64,000 bases of DNA from Viscum album (GCA_963277665.1 OY728125.1:1717974889-1718038888), one strand, 5' to 3'. Positions 36,050-47,948 are shown, counted from the stretch's first letter. The notes: a model not told the origin generated them from the letters alone. Numbers and translations: made by a program.

Positions 36050-37825
36050 TACCGAAAAATGTGTATATCTTTTCTAAATCACATCCTCAGGTACACTTGT
36101 AGCATCCATGAATTTATAATTCCTCCAATGAACATTTACTAGGTGACTTTTGTTGTTCCATCATAATTTATTTATGTGATCTAATATTTTTAGAAGTTGT
36201 TCTATGTAGTCAAGATAATGATCGGATTCTACAACCTCTCAATTTATTACAAGTTAAGGGAATTGAATGTACTTCCCCAAGAGAGATATATTGTACACAT
36301 CATCAACATAAGATAGGTTCATCGGAATAGAGAAGAGATATGAAACCATAATGATCTTATCAAGAATCATTGATAAGATGATATATACAGTTCTTAGATT
36401 TCCCATCTTCCTCAATCTCATGTACATTTTTCTTAGATAAACTAAAATTATTAACCTCCCAATAACATTGAATTATATATCTCATCTATGATTTTTAGCA
36501 TATATCTTCCTTAAATGGAATTATTCCTTGATGTGTTGGTGAATCGACTAAACAGTATTTACAATTCCTTTAGAAGATAAGTCCCCAATATATGTCATTC
36601 AATAACTTCATCCCAGAACATTGGAGGTTTTCACTACCATTTAAATATGGTAACATAATGATCTTTTAGAATATCTAAATGAATGACGCTTTACTTATAA
36701 AATTATACAATATGAAAGTGTTTATCATATCTACATTCTAAATTAGGAGAACATGATTTTATAATAACCTATAGAGCTTTAATGGTTATCTCTATATGAA
36801 AATCCATCCGAGGATAATAAGACCACTGAGACATAACTATTTACCTAGAACCATAAAAATATTTCACTAGAACAGTGATGTAACCATTATATCCCAATCA
36901 TATACAATAAAATACAGTATCCAAGAATCCTTATCAATTAATTAATGTATATCTAGTTAATCTGGTCAAGTGGAAAATGATATCTAATAGTAATGGAATG
37001 TGCTCACATTTTATATAGATTGACTACAAAATTTATTTTATTATATGGTTTAAAAGTGAAAGGGAGTCTAATATTGAAATAAATGGTGGTGTTTTCCCGT
37101 CAACATTCTTGTGTGTTTAATGGCTGATCACCCCATTAAATTTTTTTATTTCAACCATTAAATTCATACATACTAAAGAATTAGATACATACTAAACAAT
37201 ATCTCTCTCAATATTTTCCCTCTACAAATACTATTATAGATAAATACAGATTTTCGTAATTAATTCATTACTATAGAATGATGATCTATATTTGTTTTCC
37301 AATAGCTCCTTCACTATATCTATTATTTATGGGACATATACATAGTTCATGTATATTATAATTCCGTTAAAATAAATTTTTAACAAAGGAACATTTCACA
37401 CATTTTTCATTTCTATCTCTCATTTCTATGCACTATTATTCATCATATAGATAGATTATTGAGCACTCATTTGAGAAAGATAATATATAAGTGATTCAAT
37501 TGATATTTCATGGTATATCCTATGTAAATCTTGAAATATTGGATAATTTTCGATCCTTATCATAGATGAGACTATATGTTCATATTTACTCAAATCATCA
37601 GCCACATTGTTCACATTCCAAGGGTGGTAAAATATTGACAATCTATAATCCTTAGTCAATTACCACCATCTTAAAAGGAACATATTCATCTTTTTCTGGG
37701 ATAATATATACATTTTAATTGGTATGGTGAAGTACCCAATTTCATTAAACCAATGAATCAAGTTGTTATTTTTCATGTTAGAGGGATCCCATTACATGGA
37801 AATATATTCCCCATGATATATGGTT
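36050..37825 (-). pseudogene. Ty3/gypsy RNase H and integrase fossil (element C)
   Basis: Read on the minus strand from right to left. Near 37,690 LSQKKMNM and RWW resemble FSQKDLNMRQRRW. At 37,659-37,570 TKDYRLSIFYHPWNVNNV then ADDLSK match KDYD--I-YHPGKANVVADALSR, the end of RNase H. Near 37,210-37,150 ENIERDIV and YVSNSLVC resemble MKRDIAEYVSKCLVCQQ of integrase. Near 36,640-36,590 KPPMFWDEVIE matches CR-P-CWDEVGE. At about 36,205-36,050 NKSHLVNVHWRNYKFMDATS then PEDVI and KRYTHF match the chromodomain-like tail of element A. Stops and frame changes are frequent. The RNase H runs into the left end of element E at 37,826, so E inserted into it. Confidence 0.8.
37821..37825 (+). repeat. Target-site duplication of element E (left copy)
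   Basis: TGGTT precedes the TG of the 5' LTR and is repeated at 47,722-47,726 after the 3' LTR. Confidence 0.9.
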
Positions 37826-38148
37826 TGTCACACCCCGACCAATGCATTATTTTATCTTAATCATTTTGGGTCTTTTTTTTGAGTTGCGGTTTGAATCGTT
37901 TTTTTTTTAAAATGGATTTGGGATCTTATATGGGTGTGCGCCCGTACCAGCGACCGCCTGTAGCGCTCAATCACATTTAGACAATGTTTTATTATTAAAT
38001 GTGTCATTATTGGGGTGTGCGACCTTGCCCGCGACTGTGGTCGGTTCCCATTCTTAATAAGAGAATATTCTATCTTATTAAATTTATTTTTACATGGCCG
38101 CGCAACTAAGCGTGTGACCGCGAACTCAACCGAGCATGGACTGCTCTA

Positions 38149-38208
38149 GTGACCGGGCGTGTGATCGTGCACGCGACCGGACACGCGACCGCGTACGTGA
38201 CCATGGGT
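38149..38208 (+). repeat. Five tandem 12-bp CpG-containing repeats in the LTR of element E
   Basis: Consecutive 12-mers: gtgaccgggcgt, gtgatcgtgcac, gcgaccggacac, gcgaccgcgtac, gtgaccatgggt. The consensus is GYGACCGNNYRY-like. The matching array in the 3' LTR is 44,506-44,565 and keeps the exact register. Further single copies of GCGACCG or GTGCGACC lie upstream (37,960-38,130). Confidence 0.8.
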
Positions 38209-38280
38209 GCGGTCTAACATTAATAAATAATATAATATTATTTTGTTATTTTTAATTAGGAATTTGTTTATTCTTTCAGA

Positions 38281-38460
38281 TTTCATTTATTTATTTATTT
38301 TTATTCATTTTATTTTTTTATTTTTATTTTTATTTCATTTCATTTATTTATTTTTATTCATTTTATTTATTTATTTTTATTTCTATTTCATTTTATTTAT
38401 TTGTTTTTATTCATTTTATTTATTTATTTTTATTTTTATTTCATTTTATTTATTTGTTTC
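38281..38460 (+). repeat. ATTT-rich low-complexity tract in the LTR of element E
   Basis: Imperfect tandem TTTA/TTTTTA units. The copy in the 3' LTR (about 44,640-44,822) has a different internal arrangement, as expected of slippage-prone sequence. It is followed directly by a T/C-rich and then C-rich stretch. Confidence 0.85.
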
Positions 38461-40546
38461 TTTTTCTTTTTTTCTTTTCTTTTTTTTCTCCTTTTCCTTC
38501 CTCCCTCACCCTCTCTCGCTCGAGCCTCTCCCCTTTCCCCCCATTCTCCCTTACCACGTCGCAAGCCCCCTCCCCCTTCTCCCGATCACGGCGCACCGCC
38601 CCCTCCCCCACCTTGAGCATGCTGCCGTCCCGGCCTCCTTCCAGTATCCGCACCAGGTGCGCCCGCCGCCGTCCCGGACACCTCCGGCCTCTGCCCAGCC
38701 ATGCCCACCACCGTCCCGAACTCCGTCCGGCCTCCGCCCCAGGCGCACCCCCCCCCCCCCCCGCTTTCTCCCGGATCTCCGAACGAGTGCCCCTCTCCAC
38801 GGCGTGCCTCCTTCCTCCGATGACCTCAATCCCACCGGTTTCATCCTCCCTCTTTGAGTCCCCCATTGGTAAGTACCCCCCTCTTAGTTAGGGTTTTGGG
38901 TTCTTTTTCATTTGGGGTGTGATTTCAATTTGTTTTGTTGTTGTTTTTGTTTGATTTCTTGATTTAGGGTTCATCCTCATTCCATCTTGGTGTGAATATG
39001 GCAGAATTGAATTTTCGCACCGAAATTTGGATGTTTCGACACCAATGGTAAGTGTCTCCGCATATGAATTTTGTTCGATCATTTAGTTTCCATGTTTAAT
39101 TAATTTCTGATGTTCTTTAATTAATTTTGTTTGGTGCGATACTAGTTTTTGAAATAATTTAGATTGCGTTTGTTTTGTTTAGCGGTGTGTTATTATGGTA
39201 TAAGTGTGTTTTATTTGAAAAACCTATGTCAAGATTCTTATAACTAATTTATAAAATGTATTGTTTTTTTATCAAACTGTGTAAAGGATGCAGTTAGTGT
39301 TTTGGGTGTGGTTTCAATGTGCGCTTGGTTGTTGAAGCTGCCTTTGGGTGTGTTCTTGATAAAAAGTTCCATTTTGTTATTTATAATTGGTTCATAAAAT
39401 GTTTTAATGATTTGTTAAGTGGTAAAGGGGGTGCAGATTGTGTTTTGGGGCTCTTTTGGTGCATCGTATCTTGTTTTATCTGGGTTCGTTAATGTGATGT
39501 GTTTTTCTGAAATGTTTTTTAGATTTCTTATGTGTTTATTTGTCTTATTAAATTATTTGTGTAGTGCGTTGGACCTCGCTACGATGGTTTCAAGTTGCGG
39601 GTGTCCGGAACGCCTACACGTACATGAATATGGTAAGGCATATATATATATATGCCCTCATTGTACATATTCCCTCATGGCATGGGGAATGTGTACAATG
39701 CAGCTTGGGGTGTATATATATATATATGTATAAATGCATGTGCGTGTGTACGCTAAGTGTCGGTTCGAGTGGCCATCGGCAAATAGCGACATGATTGAGG
39801 TAGGTCCCCTATGCCTAGGCTTTTAATTTGAAATTCATAATTGCTTGACTCTTTTAAGAATATGTTTCACACTATGCTATATATATACATGATATGGAAT
39901 CTGATTGCGGTTGCTAGAAACTATTATGCCTTGTCTGGGTAAATTGAAATGTATTTCAAAGCCGTTGGTCTTAAGTGACTTTTCTTGGAAAAGAATTGAT
40001 TTCATAAATGGTCTGAATTGGTAATGTGTATTTCCAAAGGTGTTTGGCCTTCTGGCCAGTTGATTTTAAAAACCGTTCCCTTTATGTAATTAAGCATGTT
40101 TGGCATCTTAAGAATGTTTTATGAAATAGAAAAAAACCTCTATTGAGGCCCGTTTGGCACTTTAAGATTTGGTTTGCGAAATATAAAAACCCCTTTTTGA
40201 GTGATTCCCCTAAATTTGAAAATAAAATGTGATGCAAGTGTTGATGAGTGGTTTGTGATATGTGCCTAGTGTAAAGGCTTGTGCGTGTTTGTGTGATGTA
40301 AAGAGTGGGAATGCACTTAAGTAGGGAGTGCGGTGGTGAAAGGTTGAATGAGTTTTAGATAAAGAAAGTGTAATGTATTTGTTTGATTGCTTGATAAAAA
40401 ACTCACCACCATTTGAAATAGAGCACAATGGGAAACCCTGGTATTTAGGTGGGTGACCAGGACTAGTACGCTAGATGACACGGTAGGGGTTCGTCCCGGT
40501 TTGTCTAGCAGGATTGGTGCAACAACACTAACTAAACATATGAAAT

Positions 40547-40639
40547 TCTGAGGGTCGTGGCCTTCTAAGCCACGTTTTCTGAGGGTCGTGGCCCTCTAAG
40601 CCACGTTTTCTGAGGGTCGTTGTCTTCTAAGCCACGTTT
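40547..40639 (+). repeat. Three palindromic 31-bp tandem repeats in the LTR of element E
   Basis: The unit TCTGAGGGTCGTGGCCTTCT followed by AAGCCACGTTT repeats three times with a period of exactly 31. Each unit contains CGTGGC...GCCACG, able to form a 6-bp stem with a short loop; the third unit is degraded (CGTTGT). The partner array is 46,898-46,990. Confidence 0.85.
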
Positions 40640-41374
40640 CACCGAGGTACGAGGTCTCTAGGTTCCCACTTGTTCTAGCTTCCTATAGGGATTACCCATA
40701 GTGCTCATTTGTGACATGATTCTTGTGATGTAACTTCCTTTTCAGTGGTTTCATACCTGATGTCTTGTTTGTAAAAATCACATTTTATTCCAAACTGGGT
40801 TCTTTTCATTTTGAAATGTTAATGCATTCTTGGAACCTATTTTGAAAATGTAGTAAGAGTGAAATGATATATTTGAAAATGCAAACTCATTACTTGAATT
40901 TGAAAAGAAGGGAAAACATTATTTTATTATATCTTATTTTCAAACTGGCATTTTTTTGGATTTCTTATTAAAGGCGGAGGCATAGGATGTGGTTATATTT
41001 TTTTGGCTTTCCTACTGAGCATCTCGGTGCTCATGCCTACATTAATTTTTAGTTGCATGTTTCATTCTTGGATCGCTTTTGTGAGCGAGTGTGGTTGTCG
41101 TACCGTGGTGATCCATGGGGTCACCTGAGGTATGTCACATTTCTTTGTTTAATTTTTTTCCACTGCCACGTTGTTCAGTTTATTTTCTTTTATTTATATG
41201 CTTGTTCAGATTATGTTTATTTATCTTGTTATGGGCTAAACCGTTCCCAACTGGTTTGTTTTGATGCCTGGCACTAGTTTCCAGCCCGTGGGGATCAGGA
41301 ACGCCCTTCGGGTCATGTCGCGGACCTGGTCGGGCGCCGGGTCGTCATCCGACCCGGCCTGGTTCATGACAAGA

Positions 41375-41386
41375 TGGTATCAGAGG
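41375..41386 (+). other. Primer-binding site of element E (initiator-Met tRNA type)
   Basis: TGGTATCAGAGG begins three bases after the 5' LTR and is identical to the primer site of element A. Confidence 0.9.
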
Positions 41387-42466
41387 TGCCCTTGTTATTT
41401 GGGGTGTTGAGTAGCTTGGCGATTAGGTGTGTCGGGACTCGAGAGGTAGGTGTGGGAATGACGTCATGAACCCTTGCCGTCCCGAGACTCGAGTTTCCAG
41501 GGGTAGTCCGGGATTTTAATTTTTCTTCTTTGGATTGGTATGTGTTGATGAGGAATGACAAGGGGAGTGATCCGATGTTACGTGACGAGCCTTCTTGGAG
41601 TAGCGACCCATGTACGACCCGAGTGCACGGTTCAATATGCTTCCTGTGGTTGATGCTCGCTTGGAGCATGGCCTGCTAAGCCATGTTACCGGGTTGGTGC
41701 AACCACTAGTCCCTTATTTTTGGATGTTTTGATGTGAGTTATGTTTAACCTTAATTTTGGTTGGTGTGAGTAGACCTCAAAAATGAAAACAGATTTTTGT
41801 GAAGGTGGTTTCAAGTGGGAATGTGGTGTTAGAGTGGAAAAGTGGATTTGAAATGGAAATTGTTTTCTTTTAACAAATGCGTGGTTTCAAAATGGAAAAT
41901 GGGATGTGTTTTGGAAGTTGTTTTGGAATCTCAGTAACACTTTTTGGAATGTGAATTGGAAAATGTTTTTGAAATTGGAGATGTATTTCTTGATGATAAG
42001 TTACTTTTTCAAATTGGTTGGGAATTTGTGCTTTATGCTGAATGGTCTGTTTTGAAAATGAGAGGTGTCTTGAATTGACCCTTGGTATTCCTATGAGTGG
42101 GCACATACATTGAGGTGCGCATGTGGCGAGTGGGGAAATTGGTGATGTGAGTGGATGGGTGCTTGAGCTAGAACTGGATATGTATGTGTGAGACTTCATG
42201 GGATACCAATGGTGGATATCTAAGTTGTTTTGATTGCTGAAAAATGGTTTTCAAAAAGGGTTTTTCTCAAATGTTTAGAAAAGTGAGAGAGAAATTGTTT
42301 AGCGTTCTCTTTTCGTGTTGGGTATTCTTTTTCGTGAGTTCTTGGTTTTGACGTACTGAATTGTGGTTGGAATTGTGATATGAGTTTGAGATTTTGTTTG
42401 TGATTGTGGTGTGGAATTTTGATTTATGATAACTTTTGATTCGGATTCGTGCCCCTTTTTTTGAGT

Positions 42467-43193
42467 ATGCTGCCCAGAAAAGTCCCAGAAGTTCCTAGTG
42501 AGCCTCTTGTAGTTGTTGGTTCTACCCAGACTCTTAGCAGAGTGGTGGAATTGAATTCATTTCAGTTGTCCTCCAGCTACCATGGTGATCGTGATCTATC
42601 GATGGTAGCAGACTAGATTGGTGAAATCGTTGGTATTTTCATATTATTGGAAACTACCAAAGCTATGTGAGTCCGTGTTGGTTTGGGTCCGTTTGAAGGT
42701 GCAACTTTGGATTGGTGGAGGAAATAATCCCAGCGTCGTTGCATGATGGTGCGTCTTGGAATGTGACTAAGGCGACACTCGTCCGATTTTTTATACCCGA
42801 GGAAGTGAAGGCAAGGAAAGTGGCAGAACTAGTGGGTGTCGAGTAAGACCAACGAGAAGTGAAGGCCTACGTGGGACATGCCAAGGGGTTGATTCCATTT
42901 TCTCCAGAGGTAGCGTCGTGGAATCACTTAATGTTTCTCTTGTGTGGGGTCCTCATCCAGGGTTCCAGGACCTTTTTTTTCTTGTGTTCGGGAAGGTTCC
43001 CCATCCGGTGACGAGAGTGAATCGGAGGAACCTGTCTCAGACAAGTCTTCTTGTCAATTCCATCTCCTATTAGTTGGACCACCCCCTTGTTTGCTTCTAG
43101 TGTGCTCGGTTTGGGTACTTTGAGTTGCCTTGTCATCTTTCTCTGAAGGCTTGCCGTTAGTGTGGACATTTGGGACAAATGGAGAGGTTCCAC
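42467..43193 (+). pseudogene. gag: gag of element E (capsid and zinc knuckle, broken)
   Basis: The ATG at 42,467 starts MLPRKVPEVPSEPLVVVGST. A TAG at 42,614-42,616 follows VAD, then the frame continues IGEIVGIFILLETT and VRVGLGPFEGATLDWWRK, the capsid WW block of plant gag proteins. After a frame change near 42,710, FFIPEEVKARKVAELVGVE and IPFSPEVAS match the YFP-EVK-RK--EF block. At 43,152-43,193 a knuckle reads C-R-stop-C-G-H-L-G-Q-M-E-R-F-H. It is a CX2CX4HX4C motif with the Gln codon turned to TAG, His to Gln and the last Cys to His. Gag would package the RNA. It is the only protein-coding remnant in this element. Confidence 0.8.
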
Positions 43194-44170
43194 TATCGGC
43201 ATCGTTAACCGGAGTCTCGACCTAAGGATGTCAGCTCCTGACTGCGGGGCAACAGATGCTTCAAGACATCAGAGCTCCAGCCACAGGTCTCGGAGTGAAG
43301 CCTTCCTCGCAGTCAGGAATCATTGGGTGTGGGGAACCTTGGTTTAATTTTTGTCTCCAATGCTGAAATGGGGACAATATGAATTTCCTTGTTGTAGCTC
43401 TCTCATCATTGAAGGTTCTGTCCTGCTGAAAGTGGCGTAGAGGCTTCGTTGCCTTGTTGCAGTATTTGTTCTTTGGATATCCCACTGTGGTGGTAAGAAG
43501 GTGTGGTAATATCGTCTTTTCTTTTAATTTTAGTAGTTGATCCTCCTCAAATATGAGCTTTGGAGTTGTCTCTTTATGGCTGTGAGTCTCAAGATGATTA
43601 CCTCTCTCATGTGGCTAGCTCCTTTGGTGACCCGTTCTTGTTTTAGGATGTTCTCGTTTTGGAGACACTTGCGTCTTGGGAATTAATGAATAGGGGTTGG
43701 TCCGCTACGCAGTTTGGGGTCTTTCGTCGATGACCCCATGTGGTGGGGGGTCTAGTTTATGCGGAGAGTTCATGGGTCGGTTTGTGCTGGGTTTCTCGTA
43801 CTTGTCTGTGATCACTAGTTGAAGCTGGCCAGTCCTTAAATGGTGGGAAGACCCACCATGAACCTTGAAGTGCCTTCTTCAAAGCTTGGTCTATGTGGAG
43901 GATTCCTCTTGGATCAAGTTGACAGTTCCAGAGTCAGCTCATGCTAAGAGTCTCAATGTCGGTTGTGCCAGTCGGGTTCTTGTGGTGGGGAAAACCCTCC
44001 TCGTTTCCTGATGGTTCTTTTCTTTTTCAGTTCCCCTCAGAGTTGGTCGGGTGTGACTGATGGAGTGAAAAGTCACGCCGAGTTGTGATTTTGTTGGCCA
44101 CATTTAGTTTCAAACTTGAGTTTGTTTCCTCGTTTAGCTTGGTGAATTTCTAGGGGCAGAAAGTTTTTGT
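43194..44170 (+). other. Non-coding interior of element E, origin unknown
   Basis: About 1 kb between the zinc knuckle and the purine tract. I see no protease (D-TG-SH), RT or integrase motif in any frame. GC content is close to that of gag. A second purine-rich stretch (GGTGGGGAAAA near 43,984-43,994) resembles the final purine tract. This may be what remains after pol was deleted, or unrelated filler DNA. Confidence 0.6.
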
Positions 44171-44180
44171 GGTGGGGAGA
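44171..44180 (+). other. Polypurine tract of element E
   Basis: GGTGGGGAGA ends two bases before the 3' LTR TG at 44,183. Confidence 0.75.
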
Positions 44181-44182
44181 AT

Positions 44183-47100
44183 TGTCACACCCCGACCAAT
44201 GCATTATTTTAACTTTATCATTTTGGGTATTTTTTTTGAGTTGCGGTTTGAATCGGTTCTTTTTTAAAATGGATTTGGGATCTAATATGGGTGTGCGCCC
44301 GTACGCATGACTGCCTGTAGCGCCCAATCACATTTAGAAAATGTTTTATTATTAAATGTGTCATTATTGGGGTGTGTGACCTTGCCCGCGACTGTGGTCG
44401 GTTCCCATTCTTAATAAGAGACTATTCTATCTTATTAAATTTATTTTTACATGGCCGCGCAACTAGACGTGCGACCGCGAACGCAACCGAGCGTGCATTG
44501 CTCTAGTGACCGGGTGTGTGATCGTGCACGCGACCGGACACGCGACCGCATACGTGACCATGGGTGTTGTCTAACATTAATAAATAATATAATATTACTT
44601 TGTTATTTTTAATTAGGAATTTGTTTATTCTTTCAGATTTCATTTATTTATTTATTTTTATTTTTATTTTATTTTATTTATTTATTTTTATTCATTTTAT
44701 TTATTTATTTCTATTTCTATTTCATTTTATTTATTTATTTTTATTCATTTTATATATTTATTTATTTATTTTTATTCATTTTATTTATTTATTTTTATTT
44801 CTATTTCATTTTATTTATTTGTTTCTTTTTCTTTTTTTCTTTTCTTTTTTTTCTCCTTTTCCTTCCTCCCTCACCCTCTCTCGCTCGGGCCTCTCCCCTT
44901 TCCCCCCATTCTCCCTTACCACGTCGCGAGCCCCCTCCCCCTTCTCCCGATCATGGCGCAACCGCCCCCTCCCCCACCTTGAGCATGTCGCCGTACCGTC
45001 CTCCTTCCAGTATCCGCACCAGGAGCGCCCGCCGCCGTCCCGGACACCTCCGGCCTCTGCCCAGGCGTGCCCACGGCCGTCCCGGCCTCCGTCCGGCCTC
45101 CTCCCCAGGCGCACCCCCCGCCTACTCTCGGATCTCCGGCCGAGTGCCCCTCTCCACGGCGCGCCTCCTTCCTCCGACGACCTCAATACTGCCGGCTTCA
45201 TCCTCCCTCTTTGAGTCCCCCGTTGGTAAGTACCCCCCCTCTTAGTTAGGGTTTTGGGTCCTTTTTCATTTGGGGTGTGATTTCCATTTGTTTTGTTGTT
45301 GTTTTTGTTTGATTTCTTTATTTAGGGTTTATCCTCGTTCCATCTTGGTGCGAATATGGTGGAATTGAATTTTCGCACCGAAGTTCGGATGTTTCGACAC
45401 CGATGGTAAGTGTCTCCGCATATAAATTTTGTTCGATCAATTAGTTTCCATGTTTAATTAATTTCTGATGTTCTTTAATTAATTTTGTTTGGTGCGATAC
45501 TAATGAAATAATTTAGATTGTGTTTGTTTTGTTTGGCAGTGTGTTATTATGGTATAAGTGTGTTTTATTTGAAGAACCTATGTCAAGATTCTTATAACTA
45601 TTTTATAAAATGTATTGTTGTTTTATCAAACTGTGTAAAGGATGCAGTTAGTGTTTTGGGTGTGGTTTCAATGTGTGCTTGGTTGTTGAAGCTGGCTTTG
45701 GGTGCGTTCTTGATAAAAAGTTCCATTTTGTTATTTATAATTGGTTCATAAAATGTTTTAATGATTTGTTAAGTGGTAAAGGGGGTGAAGATTGTGTTTT
45801 GGGGCTCTTTTGGTGCATCGTATCTTGTTTTATCTGGGTGTGTTAATGTGATGTGTTTTTCTGAAATGTTTTGTAGATTTCTTATGTGTTTATTTGTCTT
45901 ATTAAATTATTTGTGTAGTGCGTTGGACCTCGCTACGATGGTTTCAAGTTGCAGTTGTCCGGAACTCCTACACATACATGCATAGGGTAAGGAATATATA
46001 TATATATATGCCCTCATTGTACATATTCCCTCATGGAGCGGGGAATATGTGCAATGTAGCTAGGGGTGTATATATATATATGTATAAATGCATGTGCGTG
46101 TGTGCGCCAGGTGTCAGTTTGAGTGGCCATCGGCAAATAGCGACATGTTTGAGGTAGGTCCCCTATGCCTAAGCTTTTAATTTGAAATTCATAATTGCTT
46201 GACTGTTTTAAGAATATGTTTCTCACTATGCTATATACATGCTATGGAATCTGATTGCGGTTGCTAGAAACTATTATGCCTTGTCTGGGTAAATTGAAAT
46301 GTATTTCAAAGCCGTTAGTCTTAAGTGAATTTTCTTGGAAAAGAATTTATTTCTTAAATGGTTTGAATTGGTAATTTGTATTTCCAAAGGTGTTTGGCCT
46401 TCTGGCCGGTTGATTTTAAAAACCGTTCCCTTTATGTAATTAAGCATGTTGGGCATCTTAAGAATGTTTAATGAAATAGAAAAAAACCTCTATTGAGGCC
46501 GGTTTGGCACTTTAAGATTTGGTTTGCGAAATATGAAAACACATTTTTGAGTCATTCCCCTAAATTTGAAAATAAAATGTGATGCAAGTGTTGATGAGTG
46601 GTTTGTGATGTGTGCCTAGTGTAAAGGCTTGTGCGTGTTTGTGTGGTGTAAAGAGGGGGAATGCACTTAAGTAGGGAGTGCGGTGGTGAAAGGTTGAATG
46701 AGTTTTAGATAAAGAAAGTGTAATGTATTTGTTTGATTGCTTGATAAAAAAACTCACCACCATTTGAAATAGAGCACAATGGGAAACCCGGGTATCTAGG
46801 TGGGTGACCAGGACTAGTACGCTAGATGACATGGTAGGGGTTCGTCCCGGTTTGTCTAGTAGGATTGACGCAACAACACTAACTAACCATATGAAATTCT
46901 GAGGGTCGTGGCCTTCTATGCCACGTTTTCTGAGGGTCGTGGCCTTCTAAGCCACGTTTTTTGAGGGCCGTCGTCTTCTAATCCATGTTTCACCAAGGTA
47001 AGAGGTCTCTAGGTTCTCACTTATTCTAGATACCTATAGGGATTACCCATAGTGCTCATTTGTGACATGCTGCTTGTGATGTAACTTCCTTTTCAGTGGT

Positions 47101-47721
47101 TTCGTACCTGATGTCTTGTTTGTAAAAATCACATTTTATTCCAAACTGGTTTCTTTTCATTTTGAAATGTTAATGCATGCTTGGAACCTATTTTGAAAAT
47201 GTAGTAAGAGTGAAATGATTTATTTGAAAATGAAAACACATTACTTGAATTTGAAAAGAAGGGAAAAAATTATTTTATTATATCTTATTTTCAAACTGGC
47301 ATTTTTTTGGATTTCTTATTAAAGGAGGAGGCATAGGACGTGGTTATATTTTTTTGGCCTTCCTACTGAGCATCTCGGTGCTCACACCTACATTACTTTT
47401 TAGTTGCAGGTTTCAGTCTTGGATCGCTTTTGGGAGCGAGTGTGGTTGTCGTACCGTGGTGATCCACGGGGTCACCTGAGGTATGTCACGTTTCTTTGTT
47501 TATTTTTTTTCACTTCCACATTGTTCAGTTTATTTTCTTTTATTTATATTCTTGTTAAGTTTATGTTTATTTATCTTGTTATGGGCTAAACCGTTCCCAA
47601 CTTGTTTGTTTTGATGCCCGACACTAGTTGCCAGCCCGTGGGGATCGGGAACGCCCTTCGGGCCATGTCTCGGACCTGGTCGGGAGCCGGGTCGTCATCC
47701 GACCCGGCCTGGTTCGTGACA
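44183..47721 (+). repeat. 3' LTR of element E (3,539 bp)
   Basis: Full-length direct repeat of 37,826-41,371, starting TGTCACACCCCGACC and ending GGTTCGTGACA. It keeps the 12-mer array (44,506-44,565), ATTT tract (44,640-44,822), pyrimidine/GC-rich block (44,823-45,240) and 31-mer array (46,898-46,990) in the same order. Confidence 0.95.
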
Positions 47722-47726
47722 TGGTT
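47722..47726 (+). repeat. Target-site duplication of element E (right copy)
   Basis: TGGTT follows the terminal CA of the 3' LTR and equals 37,821-37,825. Confidence 0.9.
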
Positions 47727-47948
47727 CGTAGGCCTGACGGGAATTAATCATTGCTAAATAATAGTTCTTCCCCACATAGTAACCACATCCATCCCACTAC
47801 ACCACCGCTATGCCAAAAATCCAGCATCGACAAGTATTAAATTATTATCTTCCCATCATAAACCATAATTCCCACCTCGCCCATGCCACTCACCTATAGT
47901 CATGGTTTGTCGATTAGTCAAAATACCTCCCAGTCATGGTCAGAAATT
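47727..47948 (-). pseudogene. Possible continuation of element C RNase H
   Basis: Directly right of element E the minus strand carries TCCCGTCAG (S-R-Q) near 47,738-47,746. Joined conceptually to the sequence left of E, this sits where the YASRQ motif of RNase H would be. Upstream of that motif I could not align the text convincingly. Weak call. Confidence 0.3.

Larger units (their letters stand above)
37826..41371 (+). repeat. 5' LTR of element E (3,546 bp)
   Basis: Starts TGTCACACCCCGACC and ends GGTTCATGACA. Ordered internal features are a CpG-rich array of five 12-mers (38,149-38,208), a 180-bp ATTT-rich tract (38,281-38,460), a pyrimidine- then GC-rich block (38,461-38,890), two (TA)n runs (near 39,640 and 39,711), three palindromic 31-mers (40,547-40,639), and a GC-rich end with GACCCGGCCTGG. 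All recur in the 3' LTR. Long translations through the ATTT tract are low-complexity Phe/Leu/Ile runs and are not genes. Confidence 0.95.
37826..47721 (+). mobile_element. Non-autonomous, gag-only LTR retrotransposon with giant LTRs (element E)
   Basis: A 9.9-kb element with TG...CA LTRs of 3,546 and 3,539 bp, a perfect TGGTT duplication, an initiator-Met type primer site and a purine tract, but an interior of only 2,811 bp. The interior holds a broken gag and no protease, RT or integrase that I can find. This resembles LARD or gag-only terminal-repeat elements, which depend on enzymes from an autonomous partner. By eye the LTRs differ by roughly 6% over their first 400 bp, an age class similar to element A. 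Primer site and duplication length match element A, but the LTR sequences are unrelated, so the partner is probably another family. Confidence 0.9.

Noticed and set aside
36641..36841. Possible intact integrase core of element C
   Set aside because: Only flanking blocks (CWDEV-like and knuckle-like) can be aligned. The catalytic Asp-Asp-Glu could not be placed, so it is described only as part of a fossil.
38243..38857. Long open frame with Phe/Leu/Ile-rich then Pro-rich translation (and its partner at 44,600-45,214)
   Set aside because: It is a translation of an ATTT-rich tract and the adjoining C-rich block in the LTR of element E. Low complexity explains the open frame, and it has no domain.
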